DNA from: Mycobacterium stomatepiae
GTDB taxonomy: Bacteria > Actinomycetota > Actinomycetes > Mycobacteriales > Mycobacteriaceae
NCBI RefSeq assembly: GCF_010731715.1
Contig: NZ_AP022587.1
Location: 2,170,001 to 2,234,000 of the forward strand
Direction of reading: 5' to 3'
Length of the DNA: 64,000 nt
Made by a program: the position numbers and the translations under genes. This document shows, piece after piece, positions 1 to 9,004 of this stretch. Within the stretch, counting starts at the first letter, position 1, and each line of letters begins with the position of its first letter. The notes beneath the pieces are model-generated. The model ran no database searches and was not told where the DNA came from. It worked only from the letters and a program-made list of their open reading frames with translations.

Positions 1-913
1 CGGCGCGGTAATCCCGCTCTGTGACGAGCGAACCCACCTCGAGGTAGTTGTACTGCATCGAGTTCGCGAATACCTCCGGCCGCGCTGCCTGCTCCTTGCG
101 AGCGCTGTCGCGGTCACCGCTATCTGGTCGTGCCGTGTACACGAACCGTGAGTGATTCCGATACGGGATCGTCGGGGTGTACGGCGCGTAGACGAATTCC
201 TGGGGCGGCGCCGGTTCCGCCGAGGGCCGTGGCCCCTGCACCGCCCGCAAGGTCTGTGGATGGGTTCCCGGCGTGTGGTAGCCCTCGATGAATGCGTCGA
301 TCACGGTCTTGTAATTGGCGGCGAGCGTAGTGCGCTTTCTCCAGCGAAACCGCATGTCCTGCAAGCGGAACGGGGCCAGGGCCGTCGGGAGCGGGTCCAG
401 CCATTCCAGCAGATCTGGCGCGTTCTCGGCCATGCTGATGAAGACCCAGCCGCCCCAGGTTCCCACCGAGACGGGACGCAGCGACCACTGCTCACGCGGA
501 CGATTAAGGAACTCGTCCCGAGACGGGACGAACGACGAGCGGCCATCGAAGCCGTATCGCCAGCCGTGGAACGGACAGCGCAGTTCGCCATCGCTCGCAC
601 ACCCGGCACCGCGCACCACCTTCATCCCGCGATGCGTGCACGCGTTGTAAAAGGCCTTGATGGTACCGTCCTTCTGCCGCACCACCATGATCGACTGCCT
701 GCCGATGGTGTACTCGCAGTAGCTGCCGGGGTTCGGAATCTCCTCCTCACGGCAGGCCGGCTGCCACACCGCGGTGAACAGCCGCTCGAGTTCGAGCTGG
801 AGAAACTCGCGATCGATGTAGCGAGTCTTCGGCACGAACGTCTCACCGCACGCGTACCTCTGCGGGACCTTCCCCTTGGTCTCCGGTTCGATAGCATCGT
901 CGATCGCGGTCAT
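1..913 (-). CDS. Rieske-type aromatic ring-hydroxylating oxygenase, alpha subunit (3' end outside window)
   Basis: The open frame reads leftwards from an ATG at 913 and runs off the window, giving 304 codons without a stop. A Rieske [2Fe-2S] site is plain: Cys92-x-His94 and Cys113-x2-His116, the latter in CPFHGW. Such subunits take electrons through the Rieske centre to a mononuclear iron that hydroxylates the substrate; the iron ligands would lie in the later part. AAAGGGG sits 8 nt before the ATG. It is the last gene of a minus-strand operon behind an enoyl-CoA hydratase and an SDR, so it probably hydroxylates an intermediate of the same pathway. No reductase or ferredoxin gene is beside it in the window. 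Confidence 0.9.
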   Translation of the reverse strand, partial: MTAIDDAIEPETKGKVPQRYACGETFVPKTRYIDREFLQLELERLFTAVWQPACREEEIPNPGSYCEYTIGRQSIMVVRQKDGTIKAFYNACTHRGMKVVRGAGCASDGELRCPFHGWRYGFDGRSSFVPSRDEFLNRPREQWSLRPVSVGTWGGWVFISMAENAPDLLEWLDPLPTALAPFRLQDMRFRWRKRTTLAANYKTVIDAFIEGYHTPGTHPQTLRAVQGPRPSAEPAPPQEFVYAPYTPTIPYRNHSRFVYTARPDSGDRDSARKEQAARPEVFANSMQYNYLEVGSLVTERDYRA

Positions 914-932
914 CGCGCACCCCTTTCGGTGC

Positions 933-1838
933 TCAGCTCGCGGGTGGTTTGTCAAAGATGTTGGGGTACAGGACCGCTTCCTTGAACGAGGTCTCGATTT
1001 CGGTAAATGCAGTCGGGATGTCCCACGTCCCCAACGCCGACACGATCTCGCGTTCCACCACTGGATTGGACATCAGACTGATTCGGCCGTTGCCGGCGAA
1101 AATCACCCGTCGGTTGAGCCATTCCGATTGCTCACTGGCGAGGTACACGACGGGAGGCACCACGTTCTCGGGAGCAAGGCGTCGATTCTCCGACGAGTAG
1201 TCCATGCTGCCGCCGCCCTTGATCCCCTGGGTCATCCGAGTGCCGGCGATCGGGGCAACGGCATTGGAGCGCACCCCGTAGCCCTTGAGCGCGTTGGCGC
1301 ACGAAAACGTCAGCCCAACGATGCCCATCTTGGCGGCGGCGTAATTGGGTTGGCTCGGCGCACCTTGCAGGCCGGACATCGAGGTGAAGTTGATCAGGCG
1401 GTATTGGCCGCCGCGATTCTCCCGCCACCAGGCGGCGGCGTGCCGCGTCAGGTTGAACGTGCCCTTCAGATGCACCGCGATCACGGAGTCGAAGTCCTGT
1501 TCGCTCATCTTGAAGACCATGCCGTCGCGCAGGATGCCTGCGGCGTTCACCATGACGTCCAAGCCACCCAGCGTCGCCGCCGCCCGATTGATCAGCTCCT
1601 CGCAGGCGGCGAAGTCCGTGATATCGGTGGCATCGGAGAATGCCTTGCCACCGCGCTCGTTGATGGCCGCGGCCACACTCTCGGCGGGGCCGGCGTCGTG
1701 GCCGCTGCCGTCCACGGCGACCCCCGCATCGGAAACCATCACGGTGGCGCCTTCGGCGGCCAGACCTTCCGCCACCGCGGCACCGATGCCGCGACCGGCA
1801 CCGGTCACCAGGGCTCTGCGACCGTCGAGAACGCCCAT
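933..1838 (-). CDS. Short-chain dehydrogenase/reductase (SDR)
   Basis: This is a 301-residue SDR. The nucleotide-binding motif TGAGRGIG is at residues 12-19, NAAG at 98-101, and the catalytic set Ser153, Tyr166 and Lys170 is intact with the usual spacing. At about 300 residues it is longer than classical SDRs and resembles the dehydrogenase domain of multifunctional beta-oxidation enzymes, so a 3-hydroxyacyl-CoA or hydroxysteroid-like substrate is plausible but inferred. The ATG at 1838 is chosen because CAGGAGGCGAGC precedes it; an upstream in-frame start at 1883 has no such site. It lies 19 nt upstream of the Rieske gene and 81 nt downstream of the hydratase. Confidence 0.88.
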   Translation of the reverse strand: MGVLDGRRALVTGAGRGIGAAVAEGLAAEGATVMVSDAGVAVDGSGHDAGPAESVAAAINERGGKAFSDATDITDFAACEELINRAAATLGGLDVMVNAAGILRDGMVFKMSEQDFDSVIAVHLKGTFNLTRHAAAWWRENRGGQYRLINFTSMSGLQGAPSQPNYAAAKMGIVGLTFSCANALKGYGVRSNAVAPIAGTRMTQGIKGGGSMDYSSENRRLAPENVVPPVVYLASEQSEWLNRRVIFAGNGRISLMSNPVVEREIVSALGTWDIPTAFTEIETSFKEAVLYPNIFDKPPAS

Positions 1839-1883
1839 GCTCGCCTCCTGATCTTTCGCCTCAGCTACAAGACAACTAGGCAT

Positions 1884-1898
1884 GAACTGTATATGTGT
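1884..1898. promoter_or_regulatory. Operator-like element, GAAC-N7-GTGT
   Basis: The AT-rich gap between the hydratase and the SDR holds GAAC, seven bases, then GTGT. It is a partial match to the inverted repeat found before other operons of this window. It may give the SDR-Rieske pair its own regulated promoter. Confidence 0.35.
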
Positions 1899-1919
1899 TC
1901 GGCCTGCTCGTGACCGCGG

Positions 1920-2816
1920 TCATTCGAAACCCCATTCGGCGTATCGGCGCTCGAGTTCGGCCATCGCCTCCCGCGCGCCGCGCGCCGTGCGCTCCTTCAT
2001 GAAATTGAATTCGTCGTCTCGCCAGGCAAGGTTCGTGAATACGCTGTGCCCCATCGGAACCCAATCTGCGAACTGCGCCATGCCGACGGCATTCCAGAAC
2101 GTGATCAGCGCGTGCTTGCCGATCATCAGGCCGTCGGCCGAGTGGTGTGCGATCGCTCGCGCGTAGCGCATTGCCTCGTCGCGCAGCGCGTCGGCGGGGA
2201 CCACGGAGGCGGCGACTCCCCATTCCTTCAGCTCTGGGGCGCGCACCTTCCGCCCGGTGATCATGGCCTCGTACCCGCGGTTCGGGCCGAGCTTGAGCAG
2301 CGTGAGCGGCATGGCCGTGGAGAAGCCGGCGAACCCGATCCGCGCCTGCGGCCGGGCGATGTACATGTCGTCGGAGACCACAAGGATGTCGGCCGCCAAT
2401 GCCAGATTCATCCCGGCGCCGACAGTGGCGCCCTGGCAGGCGGCGATGACCGTCTTCGGGAACTCGAGCCAGTTCGTCAGGTGCCGGTGCAGGCGTCGGG
2501 CGTTGCCCAGCCTCGCCGTCTGCGGCAGCCGTTTACCCTTGGTCAGTCCGGCTTGTTCGACCGGCAGTCGCCGGACATCGTCGCCGCTGGAGAAGTCCTT
2601 CCCGACGGCCGCCAGCACCACGACCTTGACCTCGTCGTCTGCCTCGGCACGATCCAATCGATCCTTGAACAATCCGTGCATATCCGGCGACAGGATCGCG
2701 TTTCGCCGATCGGGCCGATTGATGGTGATGACGGCGATGTGGGGTTCGACGACCTCGTAGCGGACCCAGTCCTCGTCGACCAAGAATTCGTCGCCGTCGC
2801 TCGTGTCGTCGCCCAT
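1920..2816 (-). CDS. Enoyl-CoA hydratase/isomerase family protein
   Basis: A 298-residue crotonase-fold protein. INRPDRRNAI marks the first strand and helix, SSGDDVR the oxyanion region, and the GATVGAGMNLALAAD stretch the second half of the acyl-CoA site. Members hydrate or isomerise enoyl-CoA esters, or act as related hydrolases and lyases; the exact reaction cannot be read here. The ATG at 2816 follows GGAGAGGCGGCGTG. It is the first gene of a minus-strand operon that continues with an SDR and a Rieske oxygenase, and it is divergent from the SRPBCC-acyl-CoA dehydrogenase operon. The N-terminus is slightly extended and acidic before the fold begins. Confidence 0.88.
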   Translation of the reverse strand: MGDDTSDGDEFLVDEDWVRYEVVEPHIAVITINRPDRRNAILSPDMHGLFKDRLDRAEADDEVKVVVLAAVGKDFSSGDDVRRLPVEQAGLTKGKRLPQTARLGNARRLHRHLTNWLEFPKTVIAACQGATVGAGMNLALAADILVVSDDMYIARPQARIGFAGFSTAMPLTLLKLGPNRGYEAMITGRKVRAPELKEWGVAASVVPADALRDEAMRYARAIAHHSADGLMIGKHALITFWNAVGMAQFADWVPMGHSVFTNLAWRDDEFNFMKERTARGAREAMAELERRYAEWGFE

Positions 2817-2855
2817 CACGCCGCCTCTCCGATGCGCCAACGGCGCTGCACACAA

Positions 2856-2892
2856 GAACACTATCCGATTAAGTGTTCACCACTGATAATGT
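2856..2892. promoter_or_regulatory. Divergent promoter/operator with 7-bp inverted repeat and leaderless -10 box
   Basis: GAACACT (2856-2862) and AGTGTTC (2872-2878) form a perfect inverted repeat with nine bases between. TAATGT at 2887-2892 ends six bases before the ATG at 2899, the spacing of a mycobacterial leaderless promoter. The half-sites match the GAAC/GTTC family seen across the window although the spacing differs. Confidence 0.5.
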
Positions 2893-2898
2893 TCGCCC

Positions 2899-3339
2899 AT
2901 GCCTCGAATCGCGATCAACAAGAGCGTCGATGCACCCGCCGCGACCGTCTGGACGCTGCTGGCCGATTTCGCCGACGTCAGTTGGATTCCGGTTGCGGTG
3001 CGTGTCGACGTCGAGGGTGTTGGCGTCGGTATGAGCCGGTCGATCCACGGCGGTGGCGTCGTGCCGGTAGTCGAAACGCTGACGCATCTCGACGAGCGCG
3101 GCATGCAGCTCGGCTACTCGATTGCCGGAAACCCGCTGCCGGTAAGCCGATTCGAGGCGCTCGTCGAGGTTCGACCCGAAGTGGACGCCAGTAAAGCAAC
3201 CGTTACGTGGAACGTGGACTACGACCCGATCGGGTCGACCGAGAACGACGCCGCGGCGGCGCGCGAATCAATCGAGGCCGTCTACGACATGATGGCCGGC
3301 TGGTTGGCCGACGCGGCCGCCGCGGGGGGCCGAACGTGA
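2899..3339 (+). CDS. SRPBCC (START/Bet v1-like) family protein
   Basis: A 146-residue protein that begins with the usual SRPBCC strand followed by a DAPAATVWTLLADF helix. The fold makes a deep hydrophobic pocket and includes polyketide cyclases and lipid binders. Here it could bind or cyclise a pathway intermediate, which is inference. The start is supported by a TAATGT box six bases upstream, so the mRNA is probably leaderless. Its stop overlaps the GTG of the next gene by 4 nt, which ties it to the acyl-CoA dehydrogenase pair that follows. Confidence 0.8.
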   Translation: MPRIAINKSVDAPAATVWTLLADFADVSWIPVAVRVDVEGVGVGMSRSIHGGGVVPVVETLTHLDERGMQLGYSIAGNPLPVSRFEALVEVRPEVDASKATVTWNVDYDPIGSTENDAAAARESIEAVYDMMAGWLADAAAAGGRT

Positions 3340-4529
3340 CCGAGCACGACTACGGCGTACCGCTTTCAGCGGCAGATCGGGCGTTTCGTGACCATGTGCG
3401 CGAGTTCCTGACCATCGCGCTGGACTCAGAAATCCGGTCGAGAGCTCGCACCGAGTCCGCACGACTGGATCGAATGCGCCTGTGGCAGCGGCGCCTTCAC
3501 GATGCCGGACTAGCTGCCATCTCCTGGCCGACCGAGTTCGGCGGGCGCGGCGCCACGCCGGTGCAGCAACTGATCTTCGCCGCCGAGCTGGCCGCGGTCC
3601 GCGCACCCGAGCCGATCAATCGCAGCGCCATCAACCAGCTCGGCCCCACGATCATCCAGTGGGGCACTGCGGAACAGCGCGACTACTACCTGCCGCGCAT
3701 CCTGTCCGCCGAAGACGTGTGGTGTCAGGGATTCAGCGAACCCGACGCGGGCAGCGACCTCGCCTCGCTGACCACCCGAGCGCGGGTCGAGGGTGACGAG
3801 CTGGTCGTCAGCGGTCAGAAGGTATGGACGTCCAAAGCGCATTACGCGAACCGCATCTACCTGCTCGCTCGAACCGATCCGAATGCCGATCCCCGCAAGG
3901 GAATCAGTTACATCCTTGCCGACCTCGCCTCGGCGGGCATCGACGTCAGGCCCATCCGCCAAATCTCCGGAGACTCCGAGTTCAGCGAGGTCTTCTTCGA
4001 CGATGTCCGCGTGCCCCTGAGCAACGTGCTGGGTCCACTGCACGACGGCTGGCGGGTGGCGAAGTCGACATTGGGCTACGAGCGGGTCGGTCAGAGCCGC
4101 ACCCATCGCATCGAGCGTCGGCTCGACATCCTGATCGAGATGGCAAAAGACAGTGGTGCGCTGAACGACAGTGGTCGAGCCGACGACTACATCACCGACC
4201 ACCTGGTGCGTTTCGCGGCCCAGGTGGAGGCGTTGCGCCAGATCTCGTCCCAGGCGACCGCCGCCGGCATTCGCGGGGTCAGCCCGGGACCGGAAGCATC
4301 GGTTGCCAAATTGCTGACTTCCGAGGTCGATCAGGCGATGGCGAACTTCGGCCTCGACCTGGCCGGCCCCGCGGGGATCCTGGAGCCTGGTTCACCGTCC
4401 GCCGCCAAGCACGGCAATGTCGCCAAGAGCTACCTGCTGATGCGGGCCGCGACGTTCGGGGCGGGCACCTCGGAAATCCAGCGAAACGTCATCGCCGAGA
4501 GACTGCTGGGGCTTCCCCGTGACCCGTGA
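3336..4529 (+). CDS. Acyl-CoA dehydrogenase, FadE family (long subunit)
   Basis: A 397-residue flavoprotein dehydrogenase that should introduce an alpha,beta double bond into an acyl-CoA. The GFSEPDAGSDLASL motif of the FAD/substrate region and the C-terminal GAGTSEIQRNVIAERLLG motif are both present. The GTG at 3336 overlaps the SRPBCC stop as GTGA. It overlaps the next, shorter acyl-CoA dehydrogenase by 11 nt. Adjacent long and short FadE genes in mycobacteria commonly encode the two chains of an alpha2-beta2 enzyme, as in the ChsE cholesterol enzymes, and I infer the same here. Confidence 0.92.
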   Translation: MTEHDYGVPLSAADRAFRDHVREFLTIALDSEIRSRARTESARLDRMRLWQRRLHDAGLAAISWPTEFGGRGATPVQQLIFAAELAAVRAPEPINRSAINQLGPTIIQWGTAEQRDYYLPRILSAEDVWCQGFSEPDAGSDLASLTTRARVEGDELVVSGQKVWTSKAHYANRIYLLARTDPNADPRKGISYILADLASAGIDVRPIRQISGDSEFSEVFFDDVRVPLSNVLGPLHDGWRVAKSTLGYERVGQSRTHRIERRLDILIEMAKDSGALNDSGRADDYITDHLVRFAAQVEALRQISSQATAAGIRGVSPGPEASVAKLLTSEVDQAMANFGLDLAGPAGILEPGSPSAAKHGNVAKSYLLMRAATFGAGTSEIQRNVIAERLLGLPRDP

Positions 4530-5574
4530 TCCCGAGCCATCGCTGCACGACATTGCCGACACCGCAGCCCAGCTCGCGCAACTGCGAACAACCGCTGACG
4601 AACTGCTGGGCCGGATCTGGAGCGTCGAGCGCACCCGCGGACTGCTCGACGGGCCGGGGCCGTCCTTCGACGAAGACCTCTGGAAGGTCGTCGCCGAAAT
4701 GGGGTGGCCGGATGTTCTGGTCGCCGAATCGCAGGGCGGCGGAGGTGGCGGCCTGCGCGAGCTGTGTGTGCTCGTCGAGGCCGCCGGTGCCGCGGCACTG
4801 CCCGTGCCGCTTGCCGCGGTGGCGGCCGCGAAGTGGTGCGAGCAGCGTTGCTCCGACGGTGTCACTCTGGCCCTCGACGACACCGACGCGAAGGTGAACG
4901 CCGACAGCGTCAGCGGAGGTTGGCCGGCGGTGCCGTTCGGCGGTGCCGCCGACAGGCTGCTCGTCCTGGGGAGACAAGACGGAGACTCCATCCTGGGCGT
5001 GGTGGACGCCAACGGACCGGGCGTGCAGCGGGAATCCGAGCGACCTTTGGATCACAATCCTGCGGCGAGCATCGCCCTCGTTGACGCTCCACTCCGTGCG
5101 GTCGCCACGGGCGCAACCGCTATCCGCCGGTATCACGACGCGGTCAACAGGATGCGGCTCGCCACGGTGGCGGAGTTGGTCGGGATCGCCTCGGCGGCCA
5201 ATGACGCCGCGGTCGAGTATGCGAAGATGCGGGTCACGTTCGGGCGCCCGATTGGGACGCGACAAGCGATCAAACACCGCCTGGTGGACCAACGTACGGT
5301 GATCGAGATTGCCCGAGCTCTGGTGAATCGCGCCGCCGACGCCTGCGAACTGCAACACCCCGACGCCGACCCGCTGCTGTCGTTGGCGGTCTTCTGGGCG
5401 GTCGACTCGTTGCGACGAGTACCGGAAGGAGCCATTCAAGTGTTCGGCGGAATCGCGTACACCTGGGAGCACGACGCCCACGTGCACCTGCGCCAGGCGG
5501 CGACCCGGGTGGCGTTGCTGGGTCCCCGCGACCGGCATCGTGCCGTCGTCGCGGCGTGGCTCCGGACCCGCTGA
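4519..5574 (+). CDS. Acyl-CoA dehydrogenase, FadE family (short subunit)
   Basis: A 351-residue FadE-like protein that starts at a GTG inside the end of the previous gene. The C-terminal signature FGGIAYTWEHDAHVHLR is that of the shorter partner subunits, which often lack part of the FAD-binding or catalytic set and work only with the long subunit. The overlap of 11 nt implies coupled translation and fixed stoichiometry. It is the last gene of a three-gene plus-strand operon and ends 3 bp before the convergent P450. Confidence 0.9.
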   Translation: MTRDPEPSLHDIADTAAQLAQLRTTADELLGRIWSVERTRGLLDGPGPSFDEDLWKVVAEMGWPDVLVAESQGGGGGGLRELCVLVEAAGAAALPVPLAAVAAAKWCEQRCSDGVTLALDDTDAKVNADSVSGGWPAVPFGGAADRLLVLGRQDGDSILGVVDANGPGVQRESERPLDHNPAASIALVDAPLRAVATGATAIRRYHDAVNRMRLATVAELVGIASAANDAAVEYAKMRVTFGRPIGTRQAIKHRLVDQRTVIEIARALVNRAADACELQHPDADPLLSLAVFWAVDSLRRVPEGAIQVFGGIAYTWEHDAHVHLRQAATRVALLGPRDRHRAVVAAWLRTR

Positions 5575-5577
5575 GTC

Positions 5578-6792
5578 TCAGCGGTAGTCGAGTACGACCG
5601 GAAGACGGTCGTAGGTGTGCACCAGCGCCGACGGCCGAAGCACACCCTCGCCGGTGACGCGTAAACCTTTGGCACGCTTGATCATCTCGTCGAGGACGAA
5701 GCGTGCTTCGCGCCGGGCAAGGGCGGCTCCCATGCAGAAATGCTCTCCCACACCGAAACCGAGATGACTGGCTGCATCGGCCCGGTGCACATCGAAGGAT
5801 TCAGCGGTCGAACCCCAGTGGTCGGCGTCCCGATTGGCCGACGCGTAGGCCAGCAGCAGACCGTCGCCTTCGCGGATGGTGACGCCTCGGACCTCGACGT
5901 CGTGAGCCGCCTGGCGCGCCATACTCATCACCGGCGTCCACCACCGCAGGACTTCCTCGACGGCGTTGTCGCCCACTTTCGGTTCGGCGAAGGCCTGCGC
6001 GGCCTGGTCCGGGTGCATAGCGAAACACGCGGCGATGCCGGCGATCACGCTCTGCGTCGTCTCGCTGCCCGCGGCCAGCAGTGTCAGCGCATACGTCATC
6101 ACCTGAATCTCGTTGAACGGCTCGCCATCGATGCGCACCTGCGACAGCATCGACAGCAGATCGTCGGTGGGGTCCTTGGAGCGCTCGGCAACCAGCGCCA
6201 TCAGATAGGGTGCCACCTCACCAAAGATGGTCTCCATGTCACCGTCGTCGGCGACGCCGCTACCCACCTTGGCGATCGTGGTGGCCCACGCCGCCACCTT
6301 CGGCCAGTCCGCCTCCGGAACACCGAGCAGGTAGGCGAAAACGTAGACGGGAAAGGGCTCCGCGACGCGCTCGATCCAGTCGAACTCGCCGTCGGGGAGC
6401 CCGTCGAAGATCGACGCGATCACCTCGCGTACCCGTGCTTCGAGCTTTGCGACGGCCGCCGGTGTGAACCGCACGCCAATCACCTTGCGATGAGCACGAT
6501 GTTCCGGTGGGTCCATGAAAAGGATGCCTCTACCCCCGTAATTCTGGGGGTCCCGGCCCTCGCGATGGGCGATCAGATCCATCATGATCGCGATGCGTTC
6601 GGACCTGAATTTCTCCGGCCGCGCCGAGATCGTCTTGATGTCCTCGTATTTGGTGATCACCCAGAATCTTCCCTGCTCGTACCAGTGCACGGGATCGGTC
6701 TCGCGCAGCTGCCGGAACGTCGCGTTGGGGTCGCCGAGGTAGAAAGAGGCATCCTCGAAACGCGCGTCAGACCGCGCTGTGGTCATCGCCAT
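5578..6792 (-). CDS. Cytochrome P450
   Basis: A complete 404-residue soluble bacterial P450. AGSETTQ marks the oxygen-binding I helix, EEVLR gives the ExxR pair, and FGVGEHFCMG holds the haem ligand, Cys353. It should hydroxylate a hydrophobic substrate using an external ferredoxin and reductase. I chose the ATG at 6792 because a TATTGT box ends seven bases upstream, typical of a leaderless transcript; an ATG at 6786 is also possible. It is a single-gene unit divergent from the CoA-transferase at 6926. Confidence 0.93.
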   Translation of the reverse strand: MAMTTARSDARFEDASFYLGDPNATFRQLRETDPVHWYEQGRFWVITKYEDIKTISARPEKFRSERIAIMMDLIAHREGRDPQNYGGRGILFMDPPEHRAHRKVIGVRFTPAAVAKLEARVREVIASIFDGLPDGEFDWIERVAEPFPVYVFAYLLGVPEADWPKVAAWATTIAKVGSGVADDGDMETIFGEVAPYLMALVAERSKDPTDDLLSMLSQVRIDGEPFNEIQVMTYALTLLAAGSETTQSVIAGIAACFAMHPDQAAQAFAEPKVGDNAVEEVLRWWTPVMSMARQAAHDVEVRGVTIREGDGLLLAYASANRDADHWGSTAESFDVHRADAASHLGFGVGEHFCMGAALARREARFVLDEMIKRAKGLRVTGEGVLRPSALVHTYDRLPVVLDYR

Positions 6793-6799
6793 AGGATAG

Positions 6800-6820
6800 A
6801 CAATAGAACAGATTGTGTGA
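6800..6820. promoter_or_regulatory. Operator/promoter of the P450 at 6792
   Basis: The minus strand reads TGTTCTATTGT (6810-6800). This 11-mer recurs exactly at 24976-24986 and, on the minus strand, at 11638-11628. GAAC-AGATTGT-GTGA (6806-6820) is the wider N7 element. TATTGT doubles as a -10 box for the leaderless P450 start. Confidence 0.5.
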
Positions 6821-6863
6821 ATCTGTGAACCCTTTGCCGTGGCATGCGGGATGGACATCAATG

Positions 6864-6884
6864 TAACGATTACTGTTCAATTGT
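6864..6884. promoter_or_regulatory. Operator-like element upstream of the CoA-transferase at 6926
   Basis: TAAC, seven bases, GTTC (6864-6878) followed by the word TGTTCAATTGT (6874-6884). The same 11-mer occurs at 22003-22013 and nearly so at 14573-14583. Confidence 0.5.
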
Positions 6885-6925
6885 CCTATCGCTGACAACC
6901 TCACGACCGCAGGAGCTGACGAAGG

Positions 6926-9004
6926 GTGACCGACGCCGCACTTCCATCGGGCTTCCTGTCCGGATTGCGGGTCCTGCACATCGGCGACGGTATCGCAGGT
7001 TCGGCCGCGGCGACCCTACTCGCCACCCTCGGCGCCGATGTGGCCCGGCCCCCGTCGACCCAGCCGCGCCGCGCGGGCCCGCTCGTCGATACGCCCACCG
7101 GACCGGTCGCGGCGGTCGAACTCGTCCTCGACCGGCCGAAGCGCGTACTGGCATCCGATCCGAACCTCGGTGACTACGACATCGTCATCGCCGATGGCGC
7201 GTACCCACCTCCCGACCCGACGGCAGACGGCGTATTCGTCTCTGTTTCACCGTTCGGCGCCGACGGACCGCACCACCATCGTCCGGGAGGCGAGATCACT
7301 GCGCAGGCGAGCGGCGGCCTGTTGGCCACCATCGAGGACGCACACGGAACCCCGGTGCCCGCACCGGGTTACGTCGCCTCGAAAGCCGTCGGAGCGGTGG
7401 CAGCACTCGCAGCTTTGCATGGATTGGATCGACACAATCGCGAGGGCGGCGCGGTGACTATCGATGTCTCGGCCCAGGAAGCGGTGATCTTCACCGCGGC
7501 GCTGCCCGAGTGCGCGCATCTGCTGTACCGATGCCCCGGGCGCGCAGGCAGCGGGCGGTATCTGGCCCCGTCGGGCGCCTTCGCCTGCCGCGACGGCCTG
7601 GTACGAATCACCGCGGTGGAAAACCATCAGTGGAAGGGGCTGCGTGCCGCGCTCGGCGACCCCGACTGGGCCACGGGACTCGACGAACGTGGCGCCCGCA
7701 TCGAGCACGCGGAACTGATCAATTCTCGCGTCACTGATTGGACCGCAAGCAGATTGAAGGCGGACTGCGCGTCTGTGTTGCAGGCCAACGGCGTGCCGTC
7801 TACTCCGGTGAACCACCCCGCTGAACTGTTGACATCGCCGCAACTCGCACATCGTGGCTCCCTGCAGAAAACACAGCTGGCCGGTTACGACGCGGTGGTG
7901 CTGGGTCCGCCGTGGTCGGTCAGCCCCGGTGCGTCCGGTGCGCCGTCGCGACCGGGTCTTGCCGGCCTGCGGATCGCCGAACTCACCCATGTGCTCGCGG
8001 GGCCCATCGTCGGCGCGCTGCTCGGGGCGATGGGCGCCCTTGTCACCCGGGTCGAGGATCCGCAGCGTCTCGATATCTACCGCCGCAGCGGACCCTTCGC
8101 GGACGGGGTCGCGGGGCTTGAGCGCGGAGCTTACTTTGCCGTCGCGAATCACTCCAAGCACAGCGTGCTACTCGACCCGTCCCACGCGAGCCAAGATGTG
8201 GCCGCGGTCGTCGCCGAGTCCGATGTGCTGATCGAGAATGTCGGGAATTCGCGGCTGCACCGCCTGGCGGTCGATCCGGAGCTGCTCGCCGGCTCCGGCC
8301 GACTGGCGCTGAGGGTTTCCGGCTTCGGGTCCGACGGCCCGCCCGCGGGATACCGCTTGTACGCCAACAACGTTCAGGCCTATGGCGGCCTCGCCGGACT
8401 CTGCACGTCGGCAGACGGCACAGCCGCCCGCCTGGGCACGGTCCTCGCCGACCCCTTGTCGTCGGTAGTAGGCGCCGTGGTCGTCGCCGCATGGGCACTC
8501 GGGCCGCGCCGTTCGACCGGCGCGGTGGTCGATCTGTCGATGGCCGAAGTCGTCGCCTCGACGGTGTCGGAATTCCTCGCGGCCGCGTCCACCGGCCGAC
8601 CAACCGTCGACGAGCAGGTGCGGCGCGTGGTACACCGCGCCACGGACGTTCGTTGGGTTGTCGCCGAATTGTGCGGCGAGCAATGCGAACAGGATTCGGT
8701 TGATTTCGTAGCCGCTATGGTCGCCACCAACCGCGCCGAGGACGCCACCCACAAATTGCGGACCGCCGGCATCGAGGCGGCTGTGGTGCGCCGAGCCGAG
8801 GAACTCATCACCGATGCCCACCTCAACGCGCGGGGGTTCTTCCCCGAAATCGACCATCCGGATCCGGATCTCGGCACCGCACGTCTGGTCGGGCTGCCAT
8901 GGCGTTTCACCGGCGAAGGCCCCGTGGCGCTTGCACCGCCTCCTGCTTTGGGAAGTTCCAACACCGATCACTCGAGGATCAAGCATGCCGACATCGCCAC
9001 CTGA
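6926..9004 (+). CDS. Tandem-domain CaiB/BaiF family (type III) CoA-transferase
   Basis: A 692-residue protein containing two CaiB/BaiF domains in a row. The first begins near residue 11 with the LRVLHIGDGIAG strand; the second begins near residue 345 with LAGLRIAELTHVLAGP and the matching GALLGAMGAL helix. Type III CoA-transferases move CoA between acyl groups through an aspartyl thioester; some relatives are 2-methylacyl-CoA racemases. Most of the family are about 400 residues, so this is a fusion or duplication. The GTG at 6926 follows AGGAG 12 nt upstream and GAAGG just before it. The OB-fold and thiolase-like genes follow in the same operon. Confidence 0.88.
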   Translation: MTDAALPSGFLSGLRVLHIGDGIAGSAAATLLATLGADVARPPSTQPRRAGPLVDTPTGPVAAVELVLDRPKRVLASDPNLGDYDIVIADGAYPPPDPTADGVFVSVSPFGADGPHHHRPGGEITAQASGGLLATIEDAHGTPVPAPGYVASKAVGAVAALAALHGLDRHNREGGAVTIDVSAQEAVIFTAALPECAHLLYRCPGRAGSGRYLAPSGAFACRDGLVRITAVENHQWKGLRAALGDPDWATGLDERGARIEHAELINSRVTDWTASRLKADCASVLQANGVPSTPVNHPAELLTSPQLAHRGSLQKTQLAGYDAVVLGPPWSVSPGASGAPSRPGLAGLRIAELTHVLAGPIVGALLGAMGALVTRVEDPQRLDIYRRSGPFADGVAGLERGAYFAVANHSKHSVLLDPSHASQDVAAVVAESDVLIENVGNSRLHRLAVDPELLAGSGRLALRVSGFGSDGPPAGYRLYANNVQAYGGLAGLCTSADGTAARLGTVLADPLSSVVGAVVVAAWALGPRRSTGAVVDLSMAEVVASTVSEFLAAASTGRPTVDEQVRRVVHRATDVRWVVAELCGEQCEQDSVDFVAAMVATNRAEDATHKLRTAGIEAAVVRRAEELITDAHLNARGFFPEIDHPDPDLGTARLVGLPWRFTGEGPVALAPPPALGSSNTDHSRIKHADIAT

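Noticed and set aside
152..985. Plus-strand frame at the left edge
   Set aside because: The opposite strand encodes a Rieske oxygenase with both Cys-His motifs, so this frame is its shadow.
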